From an uncultured Acetatifactor sp. (GTDB taxonomy: Bacteria > Bacillota > Clostridia > Lachnospirales > Lachnospiraceae), in the NCBI GenBank assembly GCA_910583845.1, contig CAJUAB010000010.1, positions 1 through 64,000 of the forward strand: a DNA stretch of 64,000 nt. Reading direction: 5' to 3'. Positions within the stretch are counted from its first letter, which is position 1; each line of letters begins with the position of its first letter. The notes below the pieces were generated by a model that saw only the letters and a list, made by a program, of their open reading frames with translations, was not told the origin of the DNA and did no database searches. Positions 30,982-40,289 of this stretch are shown here, in pieces. Made by a program: the position numbers and the translations under genes.

Positions 30982-32295
30982 TTACGGCAACGGCAGCAGT
31001 ATTTTCAGCTGAAAACAGTCCTTCCCCCGCCGGACCAGGCACTGGCCGTCGTATTTTTCCACTGCCTGCCGGATATTCCGGATGCCGAATCCGTGCAGGA
31101 ATTTATCCTCCTTGGAGGTTTTTTCTCCGTCCTCCCCACCCGGCAGGCAGTTGTTCTCCACCACCACAGACAGCATCTCCCGCACACACTCCGCCTTCAC
31201 CGTGACCAGGCGCTGCTGTGGGGGAAGCCTGACACTGGCCTCCAGCGCATTGTCCAGAGCATTGCCGAAGATGGTGCTGATATCCTTAAGTTCCAGAAAT
31301 CCCCCCTGTTCAAAATGGACCTCCGCGGAGAAATCCACCTGATTCTCCTTGGCCCGCCTGGCCTTGTCCCGGATGATGATATCCAGGAAATCATTTCCCG
31401 TGCGTATGTAGTCCTCATAGTCCGCGATCTGCCGGCGCAGGTCCGCCGCCATCTCCCGGGCCTCCTGGCTGTCCTGCCTCTCCAGCAGCAACAGGTGATT
31501 TTTCATATCGTGATACAGCCCTCTCACCTTCTCCTCCGCTTTCAGTTTTTCCTCGTAATAGGCAAACTGCATGGAAAGGCAATGCGCCTCCCGGGCCGTC
31601 TGTTCGGACCGGCTCATATATGCCACAAGAAGCACACCCGCCAGAGACACCAGTATGACCGCCACGCACAGGGGATATACAATATAGTTGGCCTGGGTGA
31701 TAAAGAGCATGGTAGTAAAAATCGCGATGGTGGAAACCAGCATCATCACGTCCGCGATCAGCCAGGTTCTCCTTCCGATCTCTTCCGAGGCAATCTGCTC
31801 CTGATTCCTTCGCATAAAGAGCCGGACGCCCGCCCAGAAAAGCACCTGGGCCGTATTGGACAGAAAGTAGAACACCGTGCTCATCAGCAGCATTTTGGGG
31901 CTCCAGTTGATTATGCGGCCCGTCTGGTCGTGGGCAGGGCTGGGGGCATGACTCAGCGCGAAAAACAGATCGCCGGACACATTGTACTGTAAAAAATTCA
32001 CCGCCACAATCATAGGATAGAATATAAGCACTGCCGCCAGCTTTTTCTCCCATTTTCCCTTAAAAAAAATCCATACGCAAAGGCCGAACGCGGGCAGCAG
32101 CAGGGTAATATTCCACGGATCGTCCAGATATACCGGTATCCGGACAATATACAGAAGAGGCGGCAGCACCAGCAGTCTGAGAATCCATGGCCTCCTGAGA
32201 GGAATAAAGGCGGCTATGGCCAGATACGCCAGAAATACATGCGCCATGCCCTGCACATAATTCAAATTGTCCAAAAACGCCATCAGCTCTTCCAT
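30982..32295 (-). CDS. GHKL sensor histidine kinase (AgrC/VirS-like)
   Basis: A 437-aa membrane kinase. The first 230 residues hold about six hydrophobic segments. The cytoplasmic part has the phosphoaccepting histidine in VRGLYHDMKNHLLLL, then the ATPase motifs FGNALDNALEA (N box) and FLHGFGIRNI (G box), typical of GHKL/HPK10 kinases that sense peptides. Its ATG overlaps the stop of the LytTR regulator by one base, so the two are one operon and form a two-component system. No signal-peptide gene is seen nearby. Confidence 0.92.
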   Translation of the reverse strand: MEELMAFLDNLNYVQGMAHVFLAYLAIAAFIPLRRPWILRLLVLPPLLYIVRIPVYLDDPWNITLLLPAFGLCVWIFFKGKWEKKLAAVLIFYPMIVAVNFLQYNVSGDLFFALSHAPSPAHDQTGRIINWSPKMLLMSTVFYFLSNTAQVLFWAGVRLFMRRNQEQIASEEIGRRTWLIADVMMLVSTIAIFTTMLFITQANYIVYPLCVAVILVSLAGVLLVAYMSRSEQTAREAHCLSMQFAYYEEKLKAEEKVRGLYHDMKNHLLLLERQDSQEAREMAADLRRQIADYEDYIRTGNDFLDIIIRDKARRAKENQVDFSAEVHFEQGGFLELKDISTIFGNALDNALEASVRLPPQQRLVTVKAECVREMLSVVVENNCLPGGEDGEKTSKEDKFLHGFGIRNIRQAVEKYDGQCLVRRGKDCFQLKILLPLP

Positions 32296-33005
32296 TACAA
32301 CCTGTCCCCCCAATAGTCGGCAAGTTTCTCCATCACCGCCTTGCGTTTGGGCTGGCTGATGGGGATCACCTCCCCGTCCGTCAGCGTGATCTCCAGCTTA
32401 CCCGCGCGTCTGACAAAAAACGGATTCACCAGATAGCCGGAATGGCAGCGGATGAAGTGCGCGCCTTCCAATTCCTCCTCCAGCTCCTTCATCTTCTTGT
32501 AGGAGATAATCTCCCCCTCGTCCGTGTGCAGCTTTACATTCCTTTTATAAGTCTCCAGATAGTGAAGGCTGTCAAGGTCCACCCGGTGCCGCCCGTCCTC
32601 GTTTACCACCAGAATATATTTTTTGTCCTCCCGCCTGTAGCTCTCCAGCCAGCGGTCCAGTTCCCTTTTCAGACGCGCGTAGGTTATGGGCTTGATAATG
32701 TAATTCACCGCCTGAACTTCATAGCCGGCCAGCGCGTATCTGGTCAGAGAGGTCAGAAAAATGATACTCACTTTCCCGTCCCTGGCCCGGATACGCTTCG
32801 CCGCCTCCAGGCCGTTCATAACATCCATCTGGATATCCAGGAAGATCAGATCCAGCTGGATCTGATCGCTGTCCGTCAGTTCCCGGCCGTTTTGAAACAG
32901 AGTGGTGCGGAGTTCCGTGCCTGTCTCCCGGGCATACTGCCCGATCATTTCCTCCAGTTCTCTGGCAAAAGCCTGTTCATCATCACATATTCCGATATTG
33001 TACAT
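32295..33005 (-). CDS. LytTR response regulator (AgrA-like)
   Basis: The ATG at 33005, after CCGGAGGAAACC, gives 236 aa. A receiver domain with DD at 8-9 and phosphoacceptor Asp57 (LIFLDIQMD) is followed by a LytTR DNA-binding domain (YLETYKRNVKLHTDEG, HFIRCHSGYLVNPFFV). It partners the GHKL kinase encoded right after it. The open frame continues upstream for another 170 codons but has no ribosome site there. Confidence 0.93.
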   Translation of the reverse strand: MYNIGICDDEQAFARELEEMIGQYARETGTELRTTLFQNGRELTDSDQIQLDLIFLDIQMDVMNGLEAAKRIRARDGKVSIIFLTSLTRYALAGYEVQAVNYIIKPITYARLKRELDRWLESYRREDKKYILVVNEDGRHRVDLDSLHYLETYKRNVKLHTDEGEIISYKKMKELEEELEGAHFIRCHSGYLVNPFFVRRAGKLEITLTDGEVIPISQPKRKAVMEKLADYWGDRL

Positions 33006-33032
33006 GGTTTCCTCCGGATTCCGGTTATCATA

Positions 33033-33073
33033 AACAGGGCTGCGGCAAAATGCTATTTTGCGACAGCCCTGTT
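33033..33073 (-). terminator. Hairpin after formate/nitrite transporter gene
   Basis: A 10-bp inverted repeat (AACAGGGCTG and complement) with a 21-nt loop that can itself pair (GCAAAAT/ATTTTGC). The T run on the minus strand is short, so termination is possible but not certain. Confidence 0.5.
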
Positions 33074-33106
33074 CAAAACGTTTACTGAAACACCGGGAGT
33101 ATATTG

Positions 33107-33952
33107 TCAATACTCCTCCGCGATGTCCAGTTCTTCCTGTTCTTCCTCCTTGGACACGGGACTGAGCGGTGTATGACGCAGATAACCCAGCCAGTAGCCG
33201 CATCCCACAACTCCTGCGCCGCCTATGATGTTGCCCAGAGTCACCGGAATGATACAATTGCCGAAAAACCGCGCCCAGGTGAGCCCCTCCGCCGCGATGC
33301 CGTATTCCCGGGAGGCCAGCAATGCCGCCGTGCCGAAATACATATCCGCCACACTGTGTTCGAATCCGCAGAGCACAAACAGCATGATGGGCCAGAAACT
33401 GGCCATCAGCTTGCCCGAAATGTTCTTGGCTCCAAAGGACATCCACACCGCTATACAGACCAGTATGTTGCAAAGGATACCCCGCACCAGGCCTTCCGAA
33501 AAACTCAGGTTGCACCGGGAAGCGCCCGCCGCCACTACACTGCCCGCCAGATCACCGTTAAACAGATCGGGGGTATGGCCGTATACCACTCCCAGCGCCA
33601 CCAGCGCCGCTCCTAAAAAATTGCCGATGAAGACAAAGAACCAGTTTTTCAGCATCTTAAACACGGAGATTTTCTTCTCAAGCACAGCCAGAATAATCAG
33701 TGTATTCCCCGTAAAGAGTTCGCTTCCGGCGATCAGCACCATGGCCATGCCCGCGGGAAATACCACCGCGCCCAGCAGCTTTGCCGCCGAAGGAACGGCA
33801 ATCGTGGAGGACGCCGTGGTGGACCCGATGCCCGCGAAACCGATGAAAAAACCGGCGAACATGCCCAGAATAACCATTTTGAAAGCGGACAGATGGGTTT
33901 TATGTATACTGACCTCCACATAACTTCTGGCGATCTCTAAGGGTGAATGCAT
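33107..33952 (-). CDS. Formate/nitrite transporter (FNT family)
   Basis: A 281-aa protein with six hydrophobic segments and the FNT signatures: GSELFTGNTLIIL (about residue 76), the ASRCNLSFSEGLVRGILCN loop, and FVLCGFEHSVADMYFGTAAL (about residue 190) with the central histidine. FNT channels are pentamers that move formate, nitrite or hydrosulfide. In fermenting clostridia formate export is likely, but no pyruvate formate-lyase is nearby. Acidic C-terminus (KEEEQEELDIAEEY). Confidence 0.9.
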   Translation of the reverse strand: MHSPLEIARSYVEVSIHKTHLSAFKMVILGMFAGFFIGFAGIGSTTASSTIAVPSAAKLLGAVVFPAGMAMVLIAGSELFTGNTLIILAVLEKKISVFKMLKNWFFVFIGNFLGAALVALGVVYGHTPDLFNGDLAGSVVAAGASRCNLSFSEGLVRGILCNILVCIAVWMSFGAKNISGKLMASFWPIMLFVLCGFEHSVADMYFGTAALLASREYGIAAEGLTWARFFGNCIIPVTLGNIIGGAGVVGCGYWLGYLRHTPLSPVSKEEEQEELDIAEEY

Positions 33953-34181
33953 AGGCAGTACCTCCTGAATTTTGATAATATCATTATATGTGAATCGGGG
34001 GAATTTAGCAAGACCCTGCGTGAATATCCCTCTCTTCGGATTATTTCAGAATCCGGATGCCCGATTCCTCCTGCCTGATTCACCTCTTTCCCACATGATT
34101 CCCGCCTGAGCCTGTTCCCGCTCCCTGGAGTCGGTTTCTTCCCGATCCGCAAGCCGCCGTGGTCCACACAGGCCGGGACAT

Positions 34182-34733
34182 TCACCACGCAATGTCCCGG
34201 CCTGTGTGAGGCCATACCGCACAATAGGTTATATCCAGAATAAAAACTGCCAGCAGGACGCCGCAGAGAGCCATCCGCCATCGGGGCCTGATCCGGTGAT
34301 ACACCCGCATGTAGTACGGGAGCAGATAACAGTTGAGCAGCATACCGCCCAGACCGAAGCATGCTGCCCCCAGCAGGCAGATCCGGCCGTTCAGATTCAG
34401 AAAATACCCGCTGTAATCCCACCAGCGCATCCCCCATTTCCACTCCAGCATAACGCTGGCGGCATATTCCAGCACAGAGCAGATGCCTGCCGAAAGCAGG
34501 AAGGTGGCAAAGGGTTTTTGATGGAATTTTTGCAGCAGAAACCACAACAGAAGCCCTCCCACTCCATAGATGGGCAGATAGGGTCCATAATACACGCCCC
34601 TGTTGACCAGATCCTGCCGCGTCACCAGGTAGATCAGCACCTCCCACAGCCAGCCCGCAAAAGCCAGCAGGAAGAACAGCAATACATAAAAATCAATTTT
34701 TCTTGCGTTTCCCTTGTTTTTCTTCGTCTCCAT
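34182..34733 (-). CDS. CmpB-type membrane protein (putative ABC permease family)
   Basis: A 183-aa protein with about five membrane segments. FFLLAFAGWLWEVLIY, GPYLPIYGVGGLLLWFLL and WDYSGYFLNLNGRICL are hallmarks of the ABC_trans_CmpB family, common in Firmicutes. Despite the name the function is unknown. No ATPase is adjacent. A longer frame in another register (33937-34647) is a shadow. Confidence 0.82.
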   Translation of the reverse strand: METKKNKGNARKIDFYVLLFFLLAFAGWLWEVLIYLVTRQDLVNRGVYYGPYLPIYGVGGLLLWFLLQKFHQKPFATFLLSAGICSVLEYAASVMLEWKWGMRWWDYSGYFLNLNGRICLLGAACFGLGGMLLNCYLLPYYMRVYHRIRPRWRMALCGVLLAVFILDITYCAVWPHTGRDIAW

Positions 34734-34780
34734 GGAAATAGGATACCCGTTTGAAGCAGGAAAATGCCTGCGCCTGCCTC

Positions 34781-35209
34781 CTAATTCCGGAAATCTATGT
34801 CATATCTGGCACCATGGCAATACAGCACCCCGTCTGTCAGCCTTATGCACAGAATACAGGTGTTCTCGTCCTCAAAATTGTTGTGCCCGTTGTCGATCCA
34901 GGCAGCGAACACCTTCTGCAGTTTTCCTGCAATCTCCGCGTTCTCAGCCCTGCCAAAGTATCCCAGATTCACGCCCTCGCCATGGGCGGCAAACCAGTCC
35001 CCGCAGACGCCCACCACCGGATTTCGCGCGATCTGCCTCATCTTGTCAGACAGACCGTATGTGATCACATAGAACGCCCCGTCCTCATAATAGCCGTTGA
35101 CTTTGCGCACACTGGGCCGGTCCCCATCCAGAGTGGCCAGGGAAATGATGGTGTCCTGTCCAAACCATTCCGTCAGAATTGCCGCTGTCTCTTTTGAAAG
35201 TTTTTCCAT
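34781..35209 (-). CDS. PNPOx-like flavin-binding protein
   Basis: A 142-aa split-barrel protein of the pyridoxamine 5'-phosphate oxidase-like type: TIISLATLDGDRPSVRKVNGYYEDGAFYVITYGLSDKMRQI, then NPVVGVCGDWFAAHGEG. Such proteins bind FMN or F420 and may be reductases or stress proteins. The substrate is unknown. A second PNPOx-like domain is fused to an XRE domain in the next gene upstream (35424-36023). Confidence 0.82.
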   Translation of the reverse strand: MEKLSKETAAILTEWFGQDTIISLATLDGDRPSVRKVNGYYEDGAFYVITYGLSDKMRQIARNPVVGVCGDWFAAHGEGVNLGYFGRAENAEIAGKLQKVFAAWIDNGHNNFEDENTCILCIRLTDGVLYCHGARYDIDFRN

Positions 35210-35292
35210 ATATGCCTCCTGATCATGAAATGCCCATTCTGCGGGCCGTTGCTGTAATGATCCGCCGGCCCGTCCGGCGGATGTTGTTTTTG

Positions 35293-35414
35293 TGAGCGCC
35301 CCCTGCCTGACGGGTACTTTTTTGAGTGCGCCCTGCCTGACGAATGCTTTTATGAGTGCGCTTCCTGACGGGCGGGCGCTTTTTGAGTGCGCCTCCGCCT
35401 GACGGGCGCTGTTT
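35293..35414. repeat. Degenerate tandem repeat, about 30 bp, four copies
   Basis: Units start at 35293, 35323, 35353 and 35384 and share TGAGTGCGC, CCTGACGGG and a T-rich end. They lie between the PNPOx gene and the XRE-PNPOx gene. No coding role is seen; copies differ by substitutions and small indels. Confidence 0.75.
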
Positions 35415-35423
35415 GGAATCGTA

Positions 35424-36023
35424 TCAGTTGATACTGACGGCTTCCATATGTATCCGCCAGATTGCCAGAAACGTTTCCTGCTCCCCGGAATACTTCTGCC
35501 TCAGAACCGGATACGCGGACAGGACCCGTTCAAGTGTGGCACATGTGTCATCCTCACTGACTTCACCGCTGATCCGTAGCCATTTTTCATTGGCGGGATT
35601 ATAACTTGCCAGCTCTACACGCCCATTCTGCCTCAGATCGGAACAGACATTCTTTCGTTTGTCCGTGACAATATAGAGGCTCTCCCCATCCGAACAGATC
35701 ATGCCAAAGGGCCTGAGTCTGGGACGGTCCGCCACGGAGGTAGCCAGAAAGAAATAACCGCACTCACGGACAAAAGCCACACAGCTGTCCGCGGATATTG
35801 CCGCTTCCGTCTGACTCCTGCCGCTCAGAACCTCGCTTAAAAGAAAATCAATGCTACAGGAAAACAGTCCGGACAGACGGATCAGCTTCTCTGTCTCGGG
35901 AAATGCCTGATCCATCTCCCAGCGGGAAACGGACTGCCGGGACACACCCAGTATCTCCGCAAGCTGTTCCTGGGTAATATTTTTCCTCTTTCGAAGCATG
36001 GCTATTTTCTCCCCGGTTGTCAT
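35424..36023 (-). CDS. XRE regulator fused to PNPOx-like domain
   Basis: The ATG at 36023, within GGAGGCGGAG-ATG, gives 199 aa. Residues 1-65 are an XRE helix-turn-helix (IAMLRKRKNITQEQLAEILGVSRQSVSRWE). Residues about 80-199 are a split-barrel flavin-binding domain (FVRECGYFFLATSVADRPRLRPFGMICSDGESLYIVTD). A DNA-binding domain joined to a flavin domain suggests redox- or ligand-sensing control. The stand-alone PNPOx-like gene downstream is a possible target. Confidence 0.82.
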   Translation of the reverse strand: MTTGEKIAMLRKRKNITQEQLAEILGVSRQSVSRWEMDQAFPETEKLIRLSGLFSCSIDFLLSEVLSGRSQTEAAISADSCVAFVRECGYFFLATSVADRPRLRPFGMICSDGESLYIVTDKRKNVCSDLRQNGRVELASYNPANEKWLRISGEVSEDDTCATLERVLSAYPVLRQKYSGEQETFLAIWRIHMEAVSIN

Positions 36024-36413
36024 CTCCGCCTCCACCGATTCATTTTTCTCACAGATCCGTCCTCCCGCCGCGATTCGATTGTAAGCCGCAGTTCTTCGTC
36101 CTCCCTGCGGCTCTCCCTGTCGCCCGCAGGTCCTCGTCCTTCCGGCAGCTCTCCTTGTCAGCTCCAGTTCTTTGTCCCCTGGCATTCCTATGGGTGTCAG
36201 GCGCATTGCCCCGCATGGGTGATCTGCTCACACGGATGATTCTATCTCAGATCCGCGCCGGAAGGAACCTCATTTTGGGTGCGTTATGTAACGTTTATGT
36301 TGCGCTGTGTGCCCGTCCGGACAGCAAAGCGGGCAATAGGAACTTCCCGTCTCCCTGGGTTGTCCATATTGCCCACTCCCGGCGTCCGAGAGAAACAGCC
36401 CCTTTCCCTCTCT
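36024..36413. other. Stretch without a clear gene
   Basis: About 390 bp between the XRE-PNPOx start and the rubrerythrin end. It contains short degenerate repeats of CGGCAGCTCTCC-type sequence near 36,090-36,170. No convincing reading frame, RNA or terminator was found; open frames here are extensions of neighbours. Confidence 0.5.
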
Positions 36414-37013
36414 TTAATAGTTCTCTGCGTATACCTCAAAATAAGCCTTGGGGTACAGGCAGACCGGGCATACCTCCGGTGCGGCCATGCCCACCACAAT
36501 ATGTCCGCAGTTTCGGCATACCCAGACTTTTACCTCGCTCTTTTCAAATACTTTCGCCGTTTCCACATTCTCAAGCAGGGCGCGGTATCGCTCCTCATGA
36601 TGCTTCTCCACACCGGCCACCAGCCGGAATTTCGCCGCCAGCTCGGGAAATCCTTCCTTTTCCGCCGTCCTGGCGAACTCATCATACATCTCGGTCCACT
36701 CGAAATTCTCACCCTCCGCCGCCACTTTCAGATTCTGCTGGGTACTGCCGATGTCCTGCAAGGCCTCCAGCCACAGCTTGGCGTGTTCCTTTTCATTGTC
36801 AGCGGTGGCCTGGAATAATGCCGCGATCTGCTCGTAGCCCTGCTTTCTGGCTGATGCCGCAAAGTGTGTGTACTTCGTGTACGCCTGGGATTCCCCCGCA
36901 AAAGCCGCTTTCAGATTGTCCTCTGTCTGTGTGCCTGCGTATTTTCCCCGGGCGGTGCCCGCCATACCGTGTTGATCCTTTTCGGGAAGTTTGGTTTCAA
37001 AATTGTCGCTCAT
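36414..37013 (-). CDS. Rubrerythrin, copy 1
   Basis: A 199-aa diiron protein with an N-terminal extension (MSDNFETKLPEKDQHGMAGTARG) before the ferritin-like domain (LKAAFAGESQAYTKYTHFA, DNEKEHAKLWLEAL, VEKHHEERYRALLEN). The rubredoxin-like C-terminus is VWVCRNCGHIVVG and APEVCPVCLYP. It reduces hydrogen peroxide in anaerobes. The two EExxH-type motifs and all four rubredoxin cysteines are present. A paralogue lies at 39141-39680. Confidence 0.95.
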   Translation of the reverse strand: MSDNFETKLPEKDQHGMAGTARGKYAGTQTEDNLKAAFAGESQAYTKYTHFAASARKQGYEQIAALFQATADNEKEHAKLWLEALQDIGSTQQNLKVAAEGENFEWTEMYDEFARTAEKEGFPELAAKFRLVAGVEKHHEERYRALLENVETAKVFEKSEVKVWVCRNCGHIVVGMAAPEVCPVCLYPKAYFEVYAENY

Positions 37014-37124
37014 GTCTGCGTCCTCCTGATTTACTTTCAGAAATTTCCATCCTTACAGTATCAATATACCCGAAAGTAAACCGTTTCATACTTCCCGCAG
37101 CATGGGAGCGTGTTTGAAACACGC

Positions 37125-38291
37125 TCAAAACATCTTAAGCAGCTTCTCCTGCAGTCGTTCCACCGAATTGTGGAAACCCCAGGCCAGCAAAAGCAGCAGA
37201 ACCAGCAGAATCAGATAGACGGTAAGCACCATCAGGGGATAACTCATTCCCTTCCCTGAAAGCCAGTCCCGCAGCGGCCGCCCCACAAACTGCATCAGGG
37301 TGACATGCAGCACAAACACGCCCATGGATATAGAGCCCAGCCACCGCAGAGGCTTGACTGACAGCCCTCTCTGCACCGTCGGGCTCATCAGGATTCCCAG
37401 AATCAGCAGCCCCGCCCCCAGGAGATGGTAGGTGGCAATTCCCTTATTGGCATAAATATGGGTGCTCAGTTTTCCCAGATACCGGTAAAAAAATACCGGT
37501 GTGGCGTAGCTGGGGTATCCTCCCAGATAAAGCCCGGCCAGCAGGACCGGTACGGCCAGCCATCTGACGAGCCGACTGTCCTCCGGCTTCCCGCTCTCCT
37601 GAAGCCATGCCAGAAGCACCCCCACCACCACGCACAGATAATACTCGTCCCTGGCCCACAGCAGCATTGCTGAGACGGCAAAGAAAAACGGCAGCGTCCA
37701 CTTTTTGGAATACCTGGTGGCCAGAGCAAGAATAATCGCGATAAAGGTTCCACAGAAAATAATGTAGAGCATCCAGAAAGGCCCCAGCGCCTCCTGATCC
37801 GGTACAATCCACATTTTGACAAAGGTGTGCCACAGCATTTCCACAAAGGATAAGATGTTCTCCAGTCCCCGGTAGCAGGCAAATTCCGGTGCCAGAAACT
37901 GCCGCAACGCCCAGTACAGGATAGCTGCAATACCGCAGGGCACCGCCAGGCGGACATAGCGTTTGATAATCATACCGGAAAGTTTCTCCTGCCAGGCTGC
38001 GTTCCGCGCCGGTTCCGCTGCCGCGGCGCATTGACGCAGTACACTGACCGCCGTAAGAAAGGCCGCCAGCGTCACAAACACGCAGACCCAGAAGTTTCCG
38101 TTGGTCAGTATGCCGTAGGGCTCATAGGAGAGCCGGATATCCAACTGAAAGGGGAGCCTGGACTCCATTATTTCTCCAAAATAGGCCCCGTTAAAATACT
38201 CCAGAGAGAAGTGATGGGTAAAAATCAGCAGACAGGCAATCCCCTTGAGTCCGTCAATCCATGTAATCCGTTTGCTGTTCTGTACCGTCAT
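37125..38291 (-). CDS. Acyltransferase 3 family membrane protein
   Basis: A 388-aa protein with about ten membrane segments. It opens with RITWIDGLKGIACLLIFTHHFSLEYF, where the histidine pair matches the active-site region of acyltransferase-3 enzymes, and ends with SISMGVFVLHVTLMQFVGRPL and a further membrane span. These enzymes usually O-acetylate surface glycans. The target is unknown; no polysaccharide genes are adjacent. Confidence 0.87.
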   Translation of the reverse strand: MTVQNSKRITWIDGLKGIACLLIFTHHFSLEYFNGAYFGEIMESRLPFQLDIRLSYEPYGILTNGNFWVCVFVTLAAFLTAVSVLRQCAAAAEPARNAAWQEKLSGMIIKRYVRLAVPCGIAAILYWALRQFLAPEFACYRGLENILSFVEMLWHTFVKMWIVPDQEALGPFWMLYIIFCGTFIAIILALATRYSKKWTLPFFFAVSAMLLWARDEYYLCVVVGVLLAWLQESGKPEDSRLVRWLAVPVLLAGLYLGGYPSYATPVFFYRYLGKLSTHIYANKGIATYHLLGAGLLILGILMSPTVQRGLSVKPLRWLGSISMGVFVLHVTLMQFVGRPLRDWLSGKGMSYPLMVLTVYLILLVLLLLLAWGFHNSVERLQEKLLKMF

Positions 38292-38450
38292 ATCAAAACC
38301 TCCCTGTACACTGTTGGCGCGTTCTGTACTGTGATGCCAACGCCGGTTCCCGTATACTTATTTCTTGCAGTATACCACAGTTACGACAGATTGGGAACAA
38401 AAAGTGCCGAATTTTGCCCCAGATCAATAGATGTACTTGTGAAGTACTGC

Positions 38451-38478
38451 TTGAAACACTTGTGAAATCTGCTATAAT
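38451..38478 (+). promoter_or_regulatory. Promoter of the Uma2-like gene
   Basis: TTGAAA (38451-38456), 16 bp, TATAAT (38473-38478), followed by GGAAGG and a TTG start at 38509. The -35 region contains two ACTTGTGAA repeats (38435-38443 and 38458-38466), which might be an operator. Confidence 0.7.
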
Positions 38479-38508
38479 GAGTACATAATAGGAGCAGGAA
38501 GGTAAAGT

Positions 38509-39102
38509 TTGAAAGTAAAACTTCCAAATATCGATTGGTGCAATACCGCAGGCACAGCCAGCGGTATGCGGAGAGAGGAAAGAATGGACATTCATTTGCA
38601 GATCACGGACATGGCCGGTGCCGTCCCGTCACATTCCACGGTAATTGTAAATTTTGTAGCCGCCATACGCAGTCAGCTCAAAAACAGTACCTGTTATGTA
38701 TTTTCAGACAATGTTCAATACAGATTCAGAACACCGGATGGAGAAAGTAAAGTTCTCGTCCCGGACGCATCCATTAATTGCCGTGTGAAATCCCGACGCG
38801 GAAATACTTTTATAGATGCTCCGCGCTTTGTTATGGAAGTGCTTTCTCCCTCTACGGAAAGTTATGACCGCAATGAAAAAATGGAATTGTACAGACAACA
38901 GGAAATCGAGGAATATTGGATTGTCGACTGGGAGAAAAAAACGGTAGAAATCTATCAGCTTGATTACGAAAACGGCATACCCCGATATTATCTCTGGAAA
39001 AAAATAGATGATACGAATAAAGATGAACTGAAAATAATTCATTTCCCCAATGTAAAAATAACCTTTGACGAATTGTTCGCGGAAATAAACCTGGATCAGT
39101 AA
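38509..39102 (+). CDS. Uma2-like (DUF820) PD-(D/E)xK nuclease family protein
   Basis: From a TTG at 38509 after GGAAGG, 197 aa. The core has VLVPDASINC, FVMEVLSPSTESYDRNEKMELYRQQEIEEYWIVDWEKKTVEIYQL, which is the Uma2 pattern (PD, E-V-LSPST, K, Y). The family looks nuclease-like but has no known function. An in-frame ATG at 38584 is an alternative start that loses a poorly conserved segment. Confidence 0.85.
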   Translation: MKVKLPNIDWCNTAGTASGMRREERMDIHLQITDMAGAVPSHSTVIVNFVAAIRSQLKNSTCYVFSDNVQYRFRTPDGESKVLVPDASINCRVKSRRGNTFIDAPRFVMEVLSPSTESYDRNEKMELYRQQEIEEYWIVDWEKKTVEIYQLDYENGIPRYYLWKKIDDTNKDELKIIHFPNVKITFDELFAEINLDQ

Positions 39103-39140
39103 CCGCCCCCGGCGCTCAGGCCGGGAGCGGCCCCTGTGCC

Positions 39141-39680
39141 TTAGTAGTTCTCCGCGTGAACCTCAAAATAACTCTGAGGGTGATTACATACCGGGCAAAC
39201 CTCGGGGGCGTTTGTACCCACCACGATATGCCCGCAGTTGCGGCACTCCCATACTTTCACTTCACTCTTGGCAAATACCGCCGCTGTCTCCACATTTTTC
39301 AGCAGGGCGCGGTAACGCTCCTCATGATGCTTCTCAATCTCGCCCACCATGCGAAACTTTGCAGCCAGCTCGGGAAATCCTTCTTTCTCCGCCGTCCGGG
39401 CAAACTCCTCATACATATCCGTCCATTCGTAATTCTCTCCGCCCGCCGCGGCCTCCAGGTTCTCCGCCGTGGTGCCGATACCCTGCAATTCCTTGAACCA
39501 CATTTTAGCGTGCTCCTTCTCATTGTCGGCGGTTTTCAGAAACAGGGACGAAATCTGCTCATATCCCTCTTTCTTTGCCACGGAAGCAAAATATGTGTAC
39601 TTGTTGCGGGCCTGGGATTCCCCGGCAAAAGCCGCCTCCAGATTCTTCTCTGTCTGAGTTCCTGCGTATTTGTTGGCCAT
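39141..39680 (-). CDS. Rubrerythrin, copy 2
   Basis: A 179-aa rubrerythrin without the N-terminal extension of copy 1 but otherwise very similar (NLEAAFAGESQARNKYTYFA, DNEKEHAKMWFKEL, IEKHHEERYRALLKN, CRNCGHIVVG, CPVCNHP). Two copies about 2 kb apart indicate duplication and strong need for peroxide removal. The ATG follows GGAGGAAAGACAG. Confidence 0.95.
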   Translation of the reverse strand: MANKYAGTQTEKNLEAAFAGESQARNKYTYFASVAKKEGYEQISSLFLKTADNEKEHAKMWFKELQGIGTTAENLEAAAGGENYEWTDMYEEFARTAEKEGFPELAAKFRMVGEIEKHHEERYRALLKNVETAAVFAKSEVKVWECRNCGHIVVGTNAPEVCPVCNHPQSYFEVHAENY

Positions 39681-40024
39681 CTGTCTTTCCTCCTGATTCT
39701 GGGATTTGATATTTTTACAGAACTGGTTCCTGTAAATTCCAGATTTTATAGCTGTCTGTCACTCTTCCTTGTTTATGGCATAATATTATTTCACTGAAAC
39801 AAAATGGATTAACCTGACAAGGTTCTCACCATACCATTCAAGCAAGTGCAGCAAGTTTTTATCAGTATATCATAAACCCATCTGAAACCACAATACATTT
39901 TTTTCGTCCAGATGCGGCAATATACCGCAATATACCATGTGGCTCCATCAAAAGCACTCTCTTCTGCTAATTCCCATTGAAGGGTCAATCAATCCATGCG
40001 CATATTTATGCAACTCCTCCAGGT

Positions 40025-40168
40025 TTATATTTTCTTATATTTCCGGCAATAGTCCGACATAATAGAAAGAAATTTCTCTTGCCCTATGGTATCATTCAAC
40101 GTTTTCAAAAATGTAGCGCCTCGTTCATAAATGACCCATTGATAGACGGATTGTAATGCCTTCAAATC
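40025..40168 (-). pseudogene. Remnant of M1-family peptidase C-terminus
   Basis: In the 660-bp gap 39681-40338 one minus-strand segment reads DLKALQSVYQWVIYERGATF, then LKTLNDTIGQEKFLSIMSDY, and stops. This resembles the end of M1 aminopeptidases (YEKGALFLHxLRxxIGDExFxxxLxxYxxxY). There is no upstream part with the HExxH motif, so it is a decayed fragment. The rest of the gap shows no gene. Family assignment is by resemblance. Confidence 0.5.
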
Positions 40169-40289
40169 AACAAGGCAGAAAAATACAGAACAGCTTCTGA
40201 TCTTTATTGTTTATATCCTGGGCGTTGATTTATTCACCGTATCTCTGTAAAATTAGACTGTGTATTGCAGCACGAACACCGTTGTGAGG

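Noticed and set aside
30832..31992. A 386-codon plus-strand frame over the GHKL kinase
   Set aside because: Antisense shadow; the kinase on the minus strand has all expected motifs.
32295..33515. A 406-aa version of the LytTR regulator
   Set aside because: The first 170 codons have no ribosome site or domain and run over the end of the transporter gene; the receiver domain starts at the ATG at 33005.
33937..34647. A 236-codon minus-strand frame overlapping the CmpB-type gene
   Set aside because: Different register of the same region with unlikely composition; the 183-aa frame has family motifs.
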